Shown here in pieces: positions 1 through 7,982 of a stretch of DNA of 64,000 bases. The notes under the pieces were generated by a model that had not been told where the DNA came from, searched no databases, and saw nothing but the letters and a program-made list of their open reading frames with translations. The stretch spans positions 49,654 to 113,653 of the forward strand of contig NZ_JSFK01000024.1 in the NCBI RefSeq assembly GCF_000783395.1. Direction: 5' to 3'. Numbering within the stretch: position 1 is the first letter of the stretch; each line of letters begins with the position of its first letter. A program made the translations under genes and the position numbers. Origin of the DNA: Pseudomonas chlororaphis (GTDB taxonomy: Bacteria > Pseudomonadota > Gammaproteobacteria > Pseudomonadales > Pseudomonadaceae).

Positions 1-44
1 TCCGCTACATTTTCCGGCCGCCCTCTGCATGGTGAATCCGCTTC

Positions 45-1547
45 ATGTCTCTCGCGCTCGAACGTCTAGTCGCTGGCACGCCGATCCCTTTCGCTGGTAA
101 CCGCGTCACCGTGGTCAGCTCCGAACTGGCCGCGCGGTTTCAGCCCGGTGACCACCTGTTGGTGGAGCAGGTCAGTGGTGAGTTGCTGCTGATCCCCGTG
201 GCGGATCAGCAAGCGGCGTCCGTGGCGATCGAACGCGCGGCAGCGGCATTTACCGCGTTGTCGGCGGTGTCCGATGAGGCGATCAGCCAGTTTTTCGACC
301 TGTTTGCGCAGCGTCTGGAAACCCCGGCGTGCTGGGCGCACATCGAAACCGCCAACCTTGCCGATATCGAACGGGCCAAGGCGCGCGGCCGCTCCACCAC
401 CCGGCTGCTCGCCGACGAGCGCATGCGCCGCGACATGATCGCCGGCCTGCGCGCCTGGCGAGACGCAGCGGCGACACGCGGCAAAGTCATCAGCAGCGTC
501 GAGCATGACGGCTGGAAAGTCGAGCAAGTGGTTTCGCCGCTGGGCATCGTCGCGTTTGTCTTCGAAGGTCGGCCGAATGTTTTTGCCGACGCGGCAGGTG
601 TCTTGCGCACTGGCAACACCGCCGTGCTGCGCATCGGCAGCGATGCATTGGGTACCGCGCAAGCCATCGTCACTCACGCGTTGAACCCGGCGCTGGCCGA
701 TGCCGGTCTGCCGGCCGGTGCGGTGTCGTTGGTGGAAAGTGTCAATCATGCCGCCGGTTGGGCGATGTTCGCTGACCGACGTTTGTCGCTGGCGGTGGCG
801 CGCGGCTCGGGTCGTGCGGTCAGTCAGTTGGGCAGCATTGCTCAGCAGGCCGGCACCGCCGTCAGCCTGCACGGCACGGGTGGCGCGTGGTTGATCGCCG
901 ATCGTGCTGCGGACGCCACACGCTTTGCAGCCGTGGTGCGCAACTCGTTGGATCGCAAGGTATGCAACACCCTCAACGTCTGCCTGATCCAGCGTGATCG
1001 CGCGGCGGAACTGGTGCCGTTGTTTCTTGATGCGCTGCAACAGGCCGGTACTGCGCGTGGCCAGGGTTGCAAGCTGCACATTGTCCACGGCAGCGAAAGT
1101 TACCTGCCGAGTGAGTGGCAGAACACAACCGTCGAGGTCTATCGCGCCGAGGGTTATCAGACCGAAGCCCTGGCTGAACCTTTGGCGGAGTCGGCGTTGG
1201 GCCGCGAGTGGGAGTGGGAAGAAACCCCGGAAGTCAGCCTGATGATCGTCGATGATCTGGATCAGGCGATTGCGCTCTTCAATCGTTACAGCCCGCAATT
1301 TACCGTGTCGTTGATCAGTGAAGATGCTGCCGTGCAAGAGCGTTTTTACAACGCGGTGAATGCGCCGTTCGTGGGCAATGGCATTACCCGTTGGGTCGAT
1401 GGGCAGTACGCGCTGAACAAGCCGGAGCTGGGTCTTTCGAACTGGGAGAGCGGGCGCTTGTTTGCGCGCAGTGCGATTCTTTCGGGGGATGGCGTGTTTA
1501 CTGTTCGTAGCCGGATGACCCAAGTAGACCTCACTGTAAAACGCTGA
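45..1547 (+). CDS. ProA-like aldehyde dehydrogenase superfamily protein (gamma-glutamyl phosphate reductase paralogue)
   Basis: A 500-residue protein of the ALDH superfamily, closest in layout to glutamate-5-semialdehyde dehydrogenase (ProA), which reduces gamma-glutamyl phosphate with NADPH in proline synthesis. The motif KVCNTLN with the putative catalytic Cys307 matches the ProA KxCN motif, and PLGIVAFVFEGRPNV (about 165-179) matches its nucleotide-binding region. It is longer than a usual ProA (about 420 residues) because of about 70 extra N-terminal residues. No proB or other proline gene is adjacent, so it is probably a paralogue with another acyl-phosphate or aldehyde substrate rather than the housekeeping enzyme. 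The ATG at 45 is the first in-frame start, and only 44 bases precede it in the window. Confidence 0.75.
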   Translation: MSLALERLVAGTPIPFAGNRVTVVSSELAARFQPGDHLLVEQVSGELLLIPVADQQAASVAIERAAAAFTALSAVSDEAISQFFDLFAQRLETPACWAHIETANLADIERAKARGRSTTRLLADERMRRDMIAGLRAWRDAAATRGKVISSVEHDGWKVEQVVSPLGIVAFVFEGRPNVFADAAGVLRTGNTAVLRIGSDALGTAQAIVTHALNPALADAGLPAGAVSLVESVNHAAGWAMFADRRLSLAVARGSGRAVSQLGSIAQQAGTAVSLHGTGGAWLIADRAADATRFAAVVRNSLDRKVCNTLNVCLIQRDRAAELVPLFLDALQQAGTARGQGCKLHIVHGSESYLPSEWQNTTVEVYRAEGYQTEALAEPLAESALGREWEWEETPEVSLMIVDDLDQAIALFNRYSPQFTVSLISEDAAVQERFYNAVNAPFVGNGITRWVDGQYALNKPELGLSNWESGRLFARSAILSGDGVFTVRSRMTQVDLTVKR

Positions 1548-1560
1548 TCTCGTAGTGAGT

Positions 1561-1663
1561 GATCGTTCCCACGCTCCAGCGTGGGAACGCAGCCCGTGAC
1601 GCTCCGCGTCACTGGACGCAGAGCGTCCCCTGAGGCATTCCCACGCAGAGCGTGGGAACGATC
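1561..1663. repeat. Dispersed palindromic repeat with 16-bp terminal inverted repeats
   Basis: The two ends are a perfect inverted repeat, GATCGTTCCCACGCTC at 1561-1576 and its complement at 1648-1663. Inside are further hairpins (CGTTCCCACGCTCCAGCGTGGGAACG split over 1564-1589, and GTGACGCTCCGCGTCAC). It fills the gap between two convergent genes and could act as a bidirectional transcription barrier. It belongs to the short dispersed repeats common in fluorescent pseudomonads. Confidence 0.8.
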
Positions 1664-1669
1664 GGTTGC

Positions 1670-2329
1670 TCAGGCCGCGTGGGTGGTTTGTGCATGGATC
1701 GCGCAAGTCGCCGGTTGCTCGGCCAGCGGCACAAACGTGCGGCGGTCCGAGGCCAGCGCATCGATCGAACCGGTCTCGATGTCATACACCCAGCCATGCA
1801 GGTTCAGCAGGCCTTTCTCCTGGGCCAGACGCACGCTCGGGTGGGTCTGGATATTCGCCAGTTGCGCGATCACGTTCTCGCGCACCATCGAACTCAATTT
1901 CGCCGCGTCATTGGCATGTGGCCGCGCTTCGTTAACCACTTTCGCCGACTCGGCATGCTGCAGCCAGCCACTGACGGCAGGCAAATGATCCATGCATTTG
2001 CACTGGGCAATCGCGGTCATGGCGCCGCAGTCCGAATGCCCGCAGATCACAATATCCGTTACTCCGAGCACCGCCACCGCGTATTCCACCGTGGCCGAAA
2101 CCCCGCCCGGATGCGGGCTGTAGGAGGGCACGATATTGCCAGCGTTACGGATCACGAACAGCTCGCCAGGTTCTTGCTGGGTCAGCAGTTCCGGCACGAC
2201 ACGGCTGTCGGAACAGGTGATGAACAAGGTGCCGGGCTGTTGCGTGGTCGCCAGGTGTTTGAACAGTTCGGTGCGTTGCGGAAACGCTTCGTTCTGGAAT
2301 TTCAGGAAGCCATCAATCAGGTTTTTCAT
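1670..2329 (-). CDS. cynT: Beta-class carbonic anhydrase of the cyanate cluster
   Basis: A 219-residue beta-carbonic anhydrase that interconverts CO2 and bicarbonate. The zinc and active-site residues of the family are visible: Cys39, Asp41 and Arg43 in CSDSR, then His98 and Cys101 in GHSDCGAM. It lies on the same strand as the cyanase gene at 2660, with a DUF2790 gene between them. In cyanate operons this enzyme recycles bicarbonate, the co-substrate that cyanase consumes, so the context supports cynT rather than a generic carbonic anhydrase. The C-terminus stops just before the repeat at 1561-1663. Confidence 0.9.
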   Translation of the reverse strand: MKNLIDGFLKFQNEAFPQRTELFKHLATTQQPGTLFITCSDSRVVPELLTQQEPGELFVIRNAGNIVPSYSPHPGGVSATVEYAVAVLGVTDIVICGHSDCGAMTAIAQCKCMDHLPAVSGWLQHAESAKVVNEARPHANDAAKLSSMVRENVIAQLANIQTHPSVRLAQEKGLLNLHGWVYDIETGSIDALASDRRTFVPLAEQPATCAIHAQTTHAA

Positions 2330-2341
2330 GGTGTTGTCCTC

Positions 2342-2578
2342 TCAGTTCGAGCAACCGCTGCCGAATTCGCTGTATTGAAGAATGTGTTTGTCGCCGTGGC
2401 TGTCCAGATACGTCATGGCTACCGGCACCACGCCACACACATCGGCAACCGGGGTAATGCTCAGCACTTGGGCGATGTCCAGCTGCATGCCGTAGCGGTA
2501 GGCGACGGCTTCGTCAGCGGCAAATGCCTGGGCGGAGAAACCGCCGAGCAGGGCCAGGATCAACAGAATTTTTTGCAT
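2342..2578 (-). CDS. DUF2790 family small secreted protein
   Basis: A 78-residue protein with an N-terminal signal peptide (MQKILLILALLGGFSAQAFA, cleavage after AFA) followed by a compact domain with the DUF2790 pattern YRYGMQLDI..VADVCGVVPV..YLDSHGD and a final GSGCSN. The two cysteines (CGVV and GSGC) could form a disulphide in the periplasm. The function is unknown. It sits between cynS and cynT on the same strand, 12 bases upstream of cynT, and may be cotranscribed. DUF2790 genes are widespread in Pseudomonas, so a specific role in cyanate metabolism is not implied. Confidence 0.85.
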   Translation of the reverse strand: MQKILLILALLGGFSAQAFAADEAVAYRYGMQLDIAQVLSITPVADVCGVVPVAMTYLDSHGDKHILQYSEFGSGCSN

Positions 2579-2659
2579 GGGGCAGCCTCCAGATGTGTTG
2601 GGTGACGGGTAGCCATTCGAGGTGAGTTGGCCCGCACACAGGGTGCGGGCCGGTGCGGA

Positions 2660-3127
2660 TCAGAACGGACGCAGGGGCAGGAACTTGCCATCGAGGGTGA
2701 CCACGGCGCGGGAACCGCCTTCCGGGTCTTCGACTTTCTTGATGTCGAGTTTGAAGTTGATCGCGCTGATGATGCCGTCGCCGAACTGCTCGTGAACCAG
2801 CGCTTTGAGGGTGGTGCCGTAGATCTGGATCATCTCGTGGAAGCGGTAGATGGTCGGGTCGGTCGGCACACCGCTGAGGCTGCCACGCAGCGGGATGATC
2901 TGCATCGCCGCGACGTCTTCAGCGCTCAGTTCAAGTTTGTCACCAACCACTTGGGCGGCATTTTCCGGCAGTGGGTGCTGGCCGAGCAGGGCGGCGGTGA
3001 CGTACGCCAGGCTCAGGCCAGTACCGTCGGCAAGATCCTGCCACGACAAATCTTTGCGTGCCTTGGCGTCGAGAACGCGGGTGGTCAGGGCCAGGCTGGT
3101 GTCGTTGTAGGCGTGGGACTGTTGCAT
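2660..3127 (-). CDS. cynS: Cyanate hydratase (cyanase)
   Basis: A 155-residue cyanase that converts cyanate plus bicarbonate to ammonia and CO2. The N-terminal helical DNA-binding-like domain (SWQDLADGTGLSLAYVTAALLG) is followed by the catalytic domain with YRFHEMIQIYG. Arg95, Glu98 and Ser121 line up, shifted by one residue, with the known catalytic Arg96, Glu99 and Ser122 of the E. coli enzyme. The ATG at 3127 is chosen because AAAGGAG lies just ahead of it; the frame stays open 41 codons further upstream but without a good ribosome site. It is divergent from cynR, which probably activates it when cyanate is present. Confidence 0.95.
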   Translation of the reverse strand: MQQSHAYNDTSLALTTRVLDAKARKDLSWQDLADGTGLSLAYVTAALLGQHPLPENAAQVVGDKLELSAEDVAAMQIIPLRGSLSGVPTDPTIYRFHEMIQIYGTTLKALVHEQFGDGIISAINFKLDIKKVEDPEGGSRAVVTLDGKFLPLRPF

Positions 3128-3194
3128 GGTGTCACTCCTTTCAGGGGTTGGCTTGCTGTGTGGGATTGATCTTCTGCCGATTGATCCATAGCGT

Positions 3195-3218
3195 CCAAGA
3201 CCGATATACAATACTTGG
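3195..3218. promoter_or_regulatory. Possible CynR binding site in the cynS-cynR divergent promoter
   Basis: The interrupted inverted repeat CCAAG-N14-CTTGG lies between the divergent starts of cynS (3127) and cynR (3249). LysR regulators usually bind imperfect dyads in such divergent regions. The link to CynR is inference from position only. Confidence 0.35.
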
Positions 3219-3248
3219 CATAAGCCCTGCCTATAAATGGTGTTTCCC

Positions 3249-4136
3249 ATGCTGCTGCGACATTTGCGTTACCTGCTGGCCGTTGCCGATCACGGCGGCT
3301 TCACCCGTGCTGCCGAGGCATTGCATGTTTCACAGCCGACCCTGTCGCAGCAGATTCGCCAACTGGAGGAAACCCTGGGGGTGAGCCTGTTTGATCGCAC
3401 CTCGCGCACGGTCAAACCGACGGACGCCGGCGAGGCCTACATCGAGTGCGCACGGCGGGTGTTGGTGGAACTGGAGGCGGGTAAACGCGCTTTGCATGAC
3501 GTGAAGGATTTGTCTCGCGGGACGTTGCGCCTGGCGATGACGCCGACGTTCATGGCGTATCTGGTCGGGCCGTTGGTGCGCGACTTTGCGGCTCGGTACC
3601 CGGGGATTCATTTGCAGATTTTCGAGCTGTCGATGGACGACATCGAGGCGGGGCTGGCGGATGACTCGCTGGATATTGCGATTGCGTTTACGCCGGTGCG
3701 CAGTCCTGATATCGAATGTATTCCGGCATTTACTGAAACATTGGGGATTATGGTCGGGCGGGAGCATCCGCTGTATGACAGCCGCGCAGTACTGACGCCG
3801 GGGGATATTGCTTCGCTGGATTTCGCCTTGCTGGCGCCGGACTTCATTACGCGGTTATCGGTGGACGAGTATTTCCGCCAACACGGGATTACGCCGCAGG
3901 TGCGGATCGAGGTGAATTCGGTGAGTACGTTGCTGGAAGTGGTGCGTTTTTCGCCGCTGGCGACAATGTTGCCGCAGGCGATTGCGACGGAGGATCGGGC
4001 GTTGCGCCGGCTGCGCGTCGAGAGTGACGTGCCGCAGCGTGGGGCGGCGGTGTTGCGGCGGCGCAATAATTATCACAGTGCGGCGGCGGTGGCGTTTGTG
4101 GAATTGGTGTTGGGCATGGGAAGCCCCTCACCCTAA
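3249..4136 (+). CDS. cynR: LysR-family transcriptional regulator of the cyanate cluster
   Basis: A LysR-type regulator of about 295 residues: an N-terminal winged HTH (LRYLLAVADHGGFTRAAEALHVSQPTLSQQIRQLEE) and a periplasmic-binding-like effector domain from about residue 90. CynR activates cyn genes in response to cyanate in E. coli, and divergent placement from cynS supports this name. I prefer the start at 3249 (MLLRHLRYLL), where LysR proteins normally begin, over the GTG 12 bases upstream. The last codons and the stop fall inside a dispersed repeat (GCCCCTCACCCTAAC), so the extreme C-terminus is repeat-encoded. Confidence 0.88.
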   Translation: MLLRHLRYLLAVADHGGFTRAAEALHVSQPTLSQQIRQLEETLGVSLFDRTSRTVKPTDAGEAYIECARRVLVELEAGKRALHDVKDLSRGTLRLAMTPTFMAYLVGPLVRDFAARYPGIHLQIFELSMDDIEAGLADDSLDIAIAFTPVRSPDIECIPAFTETLGIMVGREHPLYDSRAVLTPGDIASLDFALLAPDFITRLSVDEYFRQHGITPQVRIEVNSVSTLLEVVRFSPLATMLPQAIATEDRALRRLRVESDVPQRGAAVLRRRNNYHSAAAVAFVELVLGMGSPSP

Positions 4137-4274
4137 CCCTCTCCCAGTGGGAGAGGGGACTGACCGAGTTGCTTGGGCGATTTACGCCGACCTGAAAGTT
4201 TTGAGCCGAACTAAAATTTTAAGCGCAGCACAAATCGGCTCCCTCTCCCTCGGGAGAGGGCTGGGGTGAGGGGC
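4123..4274. repeat. Dispersed repeat with imperfect terminal inverted repeats (CCCTCACCC family)
   Basis: The left end GCCCCTCACCCTAACC CTCTCCC and the right end GGGAGAGGG CTGGGGTGAGGGGC are inverted repeats with about two mismatches over 23 bases. The inside carries GGACTGACCGAGTTG, which recurs at 9437 and 9568. It looks like a small non-autonomous repeat; the same family is at 9404-9724. The left end overlaps the end of cynR and supplies its stop codon. Confidence 0.8.
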
Positions 4275-4310
4275 TACAATTCCAGTCACGCCAAATCAAT
4301 GCAAGCGAAC

Positions 4311-4347
4311 AAAAAAAGGCCTGCTTCCTTTAAGGAAACAGGCCTTT
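4311..4347 (-). terminator. Rho-independent terminator of the 4367-4696 gene
   Basis: On the minus strand the stem AAAGGCCTG/CAGGCCTTT, extended by TTCC/GGAA, is followed by a run of seven T (seven A at 4311-4317 on the plus strand). It lies 20 bases after the stop of the minus-strand gene. Confidence 0.85.
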
Positions 4348-4366
4348 CAATTATTTGATTACTAAC

Positions 4367-4696
4367 TCAGCAGAACCGATCAATCACCCGAACTTCATTG
4401 TTGTTCTGCATCGAATCCCACGCCTGTTTCAGCGTTTGCAGAACATTACCGATGAAGTCCTTGTCGGCCGCAGCCTTCTTGCCAACATAACCGTGGCCAC
4501 GGCGATACATCTTCAAGCGGGCCAGCAGGTTCTGATGATTGCGGTCGAACTCGTCTTCGTCAGCATGGGTCGCCAGGCAGTCGATATGCACCTGACCCGA
4601 CTTGCTGATCCAGAGAATATGGCTGTCATGGCTGTCTTTTTGCGCAGCGAACATACGAGCCAGTTCTTCGATAGTAGGTTGATTGTTCAGATTCAT
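4367..4696 (-). CDS. Conserved hypothetical protein
   Basis: A 109-residue cytoplasmic protein without signal peptide or membrane segment. I do not recognise a named domain. The sequence ISKSGQVHIDCLATHADEDEFDRNHQNLLARLKMYRRGHGYVGKKAAAD has the composition of a folded protein. A strong terminator follows directly, which supports a real monocistronic gene. Codon use fits its neighbours. Confidence 0.7.
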   Translation of the reverse strand: MNLNNQPTIEELARMFAAQKDSHDSHILWISKSGQVHIDCLATHADEDEFDRNHQNLLARLKMYRRGHGYVGKKAAADKDFIGNVLQTLKQAWDSMQNNNEVRVIDRFC

Positions 4697-5206
4697 GATA
4701 TTGCCCCTTGACCAGTCTGGTGATCTTTCAAAGTTGATTCGCTAATACAGGTAGCCCATCGGTTAGTTGATCCCTGGCACCGAAACCAGGACGTCAGCGC
4801 TCGCCCGTGTGAAGTACGGGGTCGTGCATCTGTTGCATGTAGTCGTGTTGAATAACTGCTACGCAATAGCGTCACAACGAGGAGAAGCAGCGAAAACCGG
4901 GAGGCTCCTTGACGACATTTACCGTGTCGACCACAAGCGTCTTGAGAATTTTCGCCAGCGCTTCTCGTCCTTGTACTGGACGTTCAGGCCAGGTCAGCTT
5001 CTTCAATCTGCCTTGTGGGCAGCGTGTATCCGGAAAAAACAACTCGGCGGTCAGACGAGTTTGCTCAAGCGTGTTACGCGTGTTCCCGATCGGGGAACGT
5101 CTTCATCATGCAAAAGCAAAACGACGCCGTCAACGGTTTTGTAGTGATTATTTTTGTTCACTACATATTGTCGGACAAAGCTGTTTTGGAATGAGAAAGA
5201 ATCCGT
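4697..5206. other. 510-base gap without a supported gene
   Basis: Open frames cross this stretch (for example a TTG frame from 4909 preceded by GGGAGGCTCC) but none gives a recognisable or well-composed protein. It should hold the promoter of the minus-strand gene ending at 4367. Several GGA-containing loops are present, but too few to argue for an Rsm-type RNA. Confidence 0.4.
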
Positions 5207-5710
5207 TCAGGCAACGGAAAAAGGCGTATTCAGCACGTAGAAAGTGCACGGATAACCGTCCACTTCGCGCTGCTGGCGGGTGAAATCGCCGCCGCTCAAT
5301 AACGGAATCAGCATGGCCCAGAAGCGCTGGGCCGGCAGGTTGGCGTCGATATGGAAAATCTGCCACTGACCGGGGATCTGGCTCAAGAGGGCAGAGACGA
5401 CAAACTGCGCGACGCCTTGGCCACGAAAGCGTCGGGCGATGAAAAAGTAGCCGATGTTGTGTTCGGCACCAGGGATATGGATTTCGTTATCGACGGTTAC
5501 GAAACCGGCCAGCTCGCCGTCGACCTGAATCAGAAATGGTTGGGTGGCCGGGTGGCGCCAGTAGTCGGTTTTCGGCTGGATTGAGAAAAAACCATGCGGA
5601 GCGACCTTCAGCGGCAGCCATTCGCTGAAGTCGTACATGTAGAACTGCATGAGGTTTTCGATGATATCCAGCTCATCGCGCTGAGCGGGGTGCAGTTCGA
5701 TATTGGCCAT
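5207..5710 (-). CDS. GNAT-family N-acetyltransferase
   Basis: A 167-residue protein with the GNAT fold: N-terminal helices (LDIIENLMQFYMYDFSEW), a central strand ELAGFVTVDNEIH, the acetyl-CoA loop FIARRFRGQGVAQFVVSALL (motif A, RxxGxG type) and a C-terminal segment. It would transfer an acetyl group from acetyl-CoA to an amine; the substrate is unknown. It ends 48 bases before topB begins its last codons on the same strand, so it lies downstream of nothing obvious and upstream transcription from topB is not expected to include it, since it precedes the topB stop in minus-strand order. Confidence 0.8.
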   Translation of the reverse strand: MANIELHPAQRDELDIIENLMQFYMYDFSEWLPLKVAPHGFFSIQPKTDYWRHPATQPFLIQVDGELAGFVTVDNEIHIPGAEHNIGYFFIARRFRGQGVAQFVVSALLSQIPGQWQIFHIDANLPAQRFWAMLIPLLSGGDFTRQQREVDGYPCTFYVLNTPFSVA

Positions 5711-5758
5711 GCGCCGGGTTCCTGAAAGTGCTGAGCTTTGCAGAAACAGTAGCCGGTT

Positions 5759-7705
5759 TTATTTGCCTGCCGCTTTAGGCGCGCGTTTGGTTGTACCTGT
5801 GGTTTTGCTGCGGGTCGATGATTTGCGTTTCTTCTTCCAGGGGGCCGCGGCTTTGCCGGCCGGTGGCGGGCCGCTGATGGTCAGGCTGAGGCTCGAGCAA
5901 CGTGTCACCTGTTTGCTCATCCACGCCGCCTGTTTGGTGACGAATTCTTCCAGGCTCATTTCACCGCTCTGCACCATTTCCAGCGCCTGTTCCCAGATCG
6001 CCGTGGTGCCGGGGTCGGCAATCGCGCGGGGCACCGCATCGATCAGGCTGAACGCCGCCGGGGTGGCGGCGAGAGCCTTGCCGTTCTTCACCAGATAGCC
6101 CCGATCAATCAAGCCCTGAATGATCGAGGCGCGGGTGGCTTCTGTGCCGATGCCGGTGGTGTCCTTGAGTTTCTGCTTGAGCAGCGGATCCTCGACCAGT
6201 TTGGCGACGTTCTTCATCGCGTTGATCAGATCACCCTCGGTGTAGGGTTTCGGTGGTTGCGTCCACAGATCCTTGAGTTTCACAGAGGCGATGGCGCATT
6301 CGACACCTTGGCTCAGCGCCGGCAAGGTTTGCGGCGCGGGTGCCTCGCGGCCCTTGGCCGCTGCCAGCGCTTCGGGCAGAGCACGCTTCCAGCCTGGTTC
6401 GATGATTTGCTTGCCGACCGCGCGCAATGCCTCACCGGCGCAATCGAAATCGGCCTGGGTGCGATCGTATTCGTGATTGGGCAGAAACTGCGCTAGATAG
6501 CGTGCGCGAATCAGGGTGTAGACCGCGCGGTGTTTGCCGGTCAGGCGTTCAAGATTTTTCGCCGCTGCGGTGGGAATAATGCCGTGGTGAGCGCTGACCT
6601 TGGCGTCGTTCCATGCCCGGGATTTACGTTGCGGCTCCAGAAACCCGTTGAGCGCCTCAAGACCCGGATCGGCCTGACGCAACGCGGCGAGAATCCCCGG
6701 CGCCTCGCTGTGCTGGCTCAAGGGCAGATAACCGCAATCACTGCGCGGGTAAGTGATGACCTTGTAGGTTTCATAGAGCGCCTGGGCAATGTCGAGGGTT
6801 TCCTGCGCGCCGAGGCCGAGCTTCTTCGAACAGACTTCCTGCAAGGTGCCGAGATCGAAGGGCAGGGGCGCCACCTCACGCATGCGCTCGGTTTTCAACT
6901 TGATCACTCGAGCACTGGCAGCGCTGCTGATCGCCGCAGCCGCTTGCTGGGCCAGCGCCTGATTCAGGCAGCGATCCTGATCGTCACAGACATCCGACGG
7001 CGCCCGCCACTGCGCGGTAAACGGAATGCCGTTGTGCAGCAGATCGACATCGATCGCCCAAAAAGGCACCGGCACGAAATCGGCGATGCTGCGGTCGCGA
7101 TCCACCACCAGGCGCAAGGTCGGCGTCTGCACGCGGCCTACCGGCAACACTCCTTGATAACCCGATTGACGCCCCAGCAGCGTAAACAGCCGACTCATGT
7201 TCATGCCGATCAGCCAATCCGCCCGCGAGCGGCCTAGCGCCGAGTGATACAGGCTGAAGGTCTCGGCCCCGGGTTTCAGTGCGGCAAGGGCCTTGCGGAT
7301 CGAGGCTTCATCCAGCGCCGACAGCCACAAGCGGCGGATCGGCCCGCGATAACGACAGTGCTCAACCAGTTCCCGGGCGATCATTTCGCCCTCACGGTCG
7401 GCGTCGGTGGCGATGATCAGCTCGCTGGCCTCGCCGAGCAGGCGTTTAACCGCTTTGTACTGGCTTGCAGTACGCGGCTTGACGGTCATTTTCCACTTGT
7501 CCGGGATGATCGGCAGATCGGCCAGCACCCAGCGTTTGTAGCGGGCGTCATAAGCATCCGGCGGCGCGGTTTCGAGCAAGTGGCCAATGCACCAGGTCAC
7601 CGTGACGTCCGTTCCCAGCCAGCAGCCGTCGCCGCGACGCCTGGCGCCGAGCACGGCCGCAATGTCTTTGGCCTGGGAGGGTTTTTCACAGAGGTACAGC
7701 CGCAT
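5759..7705 (-). CDS. topB: DNA topoisomerase III
   Basis: A type IA topoisomerase of 648 residues that decatenates and relaxes single-strand-containing DNA. Visible features are the N-terminal Toprim domain (MRLYLCEKPSQAKDIAAVL, then DADREGE at 101-107), the GRVQTPTL motif, the catalytic Tyr319 in ITYPRSDCGYLP, and a basic C-terminal tail (KKKRKSSTRSKTTGTTKRAPKAAGK) for DNA contact. I place the start at 7705 (MRLYLCEKPS, as in E. coli TopB); an in-frame ATG nine bases upstream is possible and neither has a strong ribosome site. A perfect LexA-type palindrome lies 72 bases upstream. Confidence 0.93.
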   Translation of the reverse strand: MRLYLCEKPSQAKDIAAVLGARRRGDGCWLGTDVTVTWCIGHLLETAPPDAYDARYKRWVLADLPIIPDKWKMTVKPRTASQYKAVKRLLGEASELIIATDADREGEMIARELVEHCRYRGPIRRLWLSALDEASIRKALAALKPGAETFSLYHSALGRSRADWLIGMNMSRLFTLLGRQSGYQGVLPVGRVQTPTLRLVVDRDRSIADFVPVPFWAIDVDLLHNGIPFTAQWRAPSDVCDDQDRCLNQALAQQAAAAISSAASARVIKLKTERMREVAPLPFDLGTLQEVCSKKLGLGAQETLDIAQALYETYKVITYPRSDCGYLPLSQHSEAPGILAALRQADPGLEALNGFLEPQRKSRAWNDAKVSAHHGIIPTAAAKNLERLTGKHRAVYTLIRARYLAQFLPNHEYDRTQADFDCAGEALRAVGKQIIEPGWKRALPEALAAAKGREAPAPQTLPALSQGVECAIASVKLKDLWTQPPKPYTEGDLINAMKNVAKLVEDPLLKQKLKDTTGIGTEATRASIIQGLIDRGYLVKNGKALAATPAAFSLIDAVPRAIADPGTTAIWEQALEMVQSGEMSLEEFVTKQAAWMSKQVTRCSSLSLTISGPPPAGKAAAPWKKKRKSSTRSKTTGTTKRAPKAAGK

Positions 7706-7777
7706 AACCACCATCGTCGATCAAGGTCGGAACAGGTGCACAGAATGGCCGGACTTGGCGTCAGGGGCAACTTTTAT

Positions 7778-7793
7778 CTGTATGGATATACAG
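7778..7793. promoter_or_regulatory. LexA (SOS) box candidate upstream of topB
   Basis: CTGTATGGATATACAG matches the gamma-proteobacterial LexA operator pattern CTG-N10-CAG with an alternating TA core. It is the centre of a longer perfect dyad: TTTTATCTGTAT (7772-7783) and its complement ATACAGATAAAA (7788-7799) around GGAT. It lies between topB (minus) and the protease gene (plus). The distance suits control of topB. Confidence 0.6.
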
Positions 7794-7982
7794 ATAAAAA
7801 ACATTGCAGCAGGTGACGGGCAATACAGGGACGCAGGCCGGGCTATCGAGAAATTGATTAGCGCCCGGTTTGCGCCTGTGTCAGGTTTTTCGCCGATTCA
7901 AACACGCGAGTGACAGGACGATCTCGCCAGAAGATCGCCGTGGTCTGTCGACACTGACTACTCAGAAACAAGGAAGTCCATC

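Noticed and set aside
66..1706. Long minus-strand open frame of 546 codons opposite the ProA-like gene
   Set aside because: It is the GC-rich antisense shadow of a clearly recognisable gene; its translation is Arg/Gln/His-rich without domains.
4767..5144. Plus-strand frame of 125 codons in the 4.7-5.2 kb gap, and a TTG frame from 4909
   Set aside because: No recognisable protein; composition and start signals are unconvincing.
4900..5190. Rsm-type small RNA with GGA motifs
   Set aside because: Only scattered GGA motifs, no set of GGA-loop hairpins and no terminator.
7780..7913. Short frame starting ATGGATATACAG inside the LexA-like box
   Set aside because: The ATG lies within the operator palindrome, with no ribosome site and no conserved-looking product.
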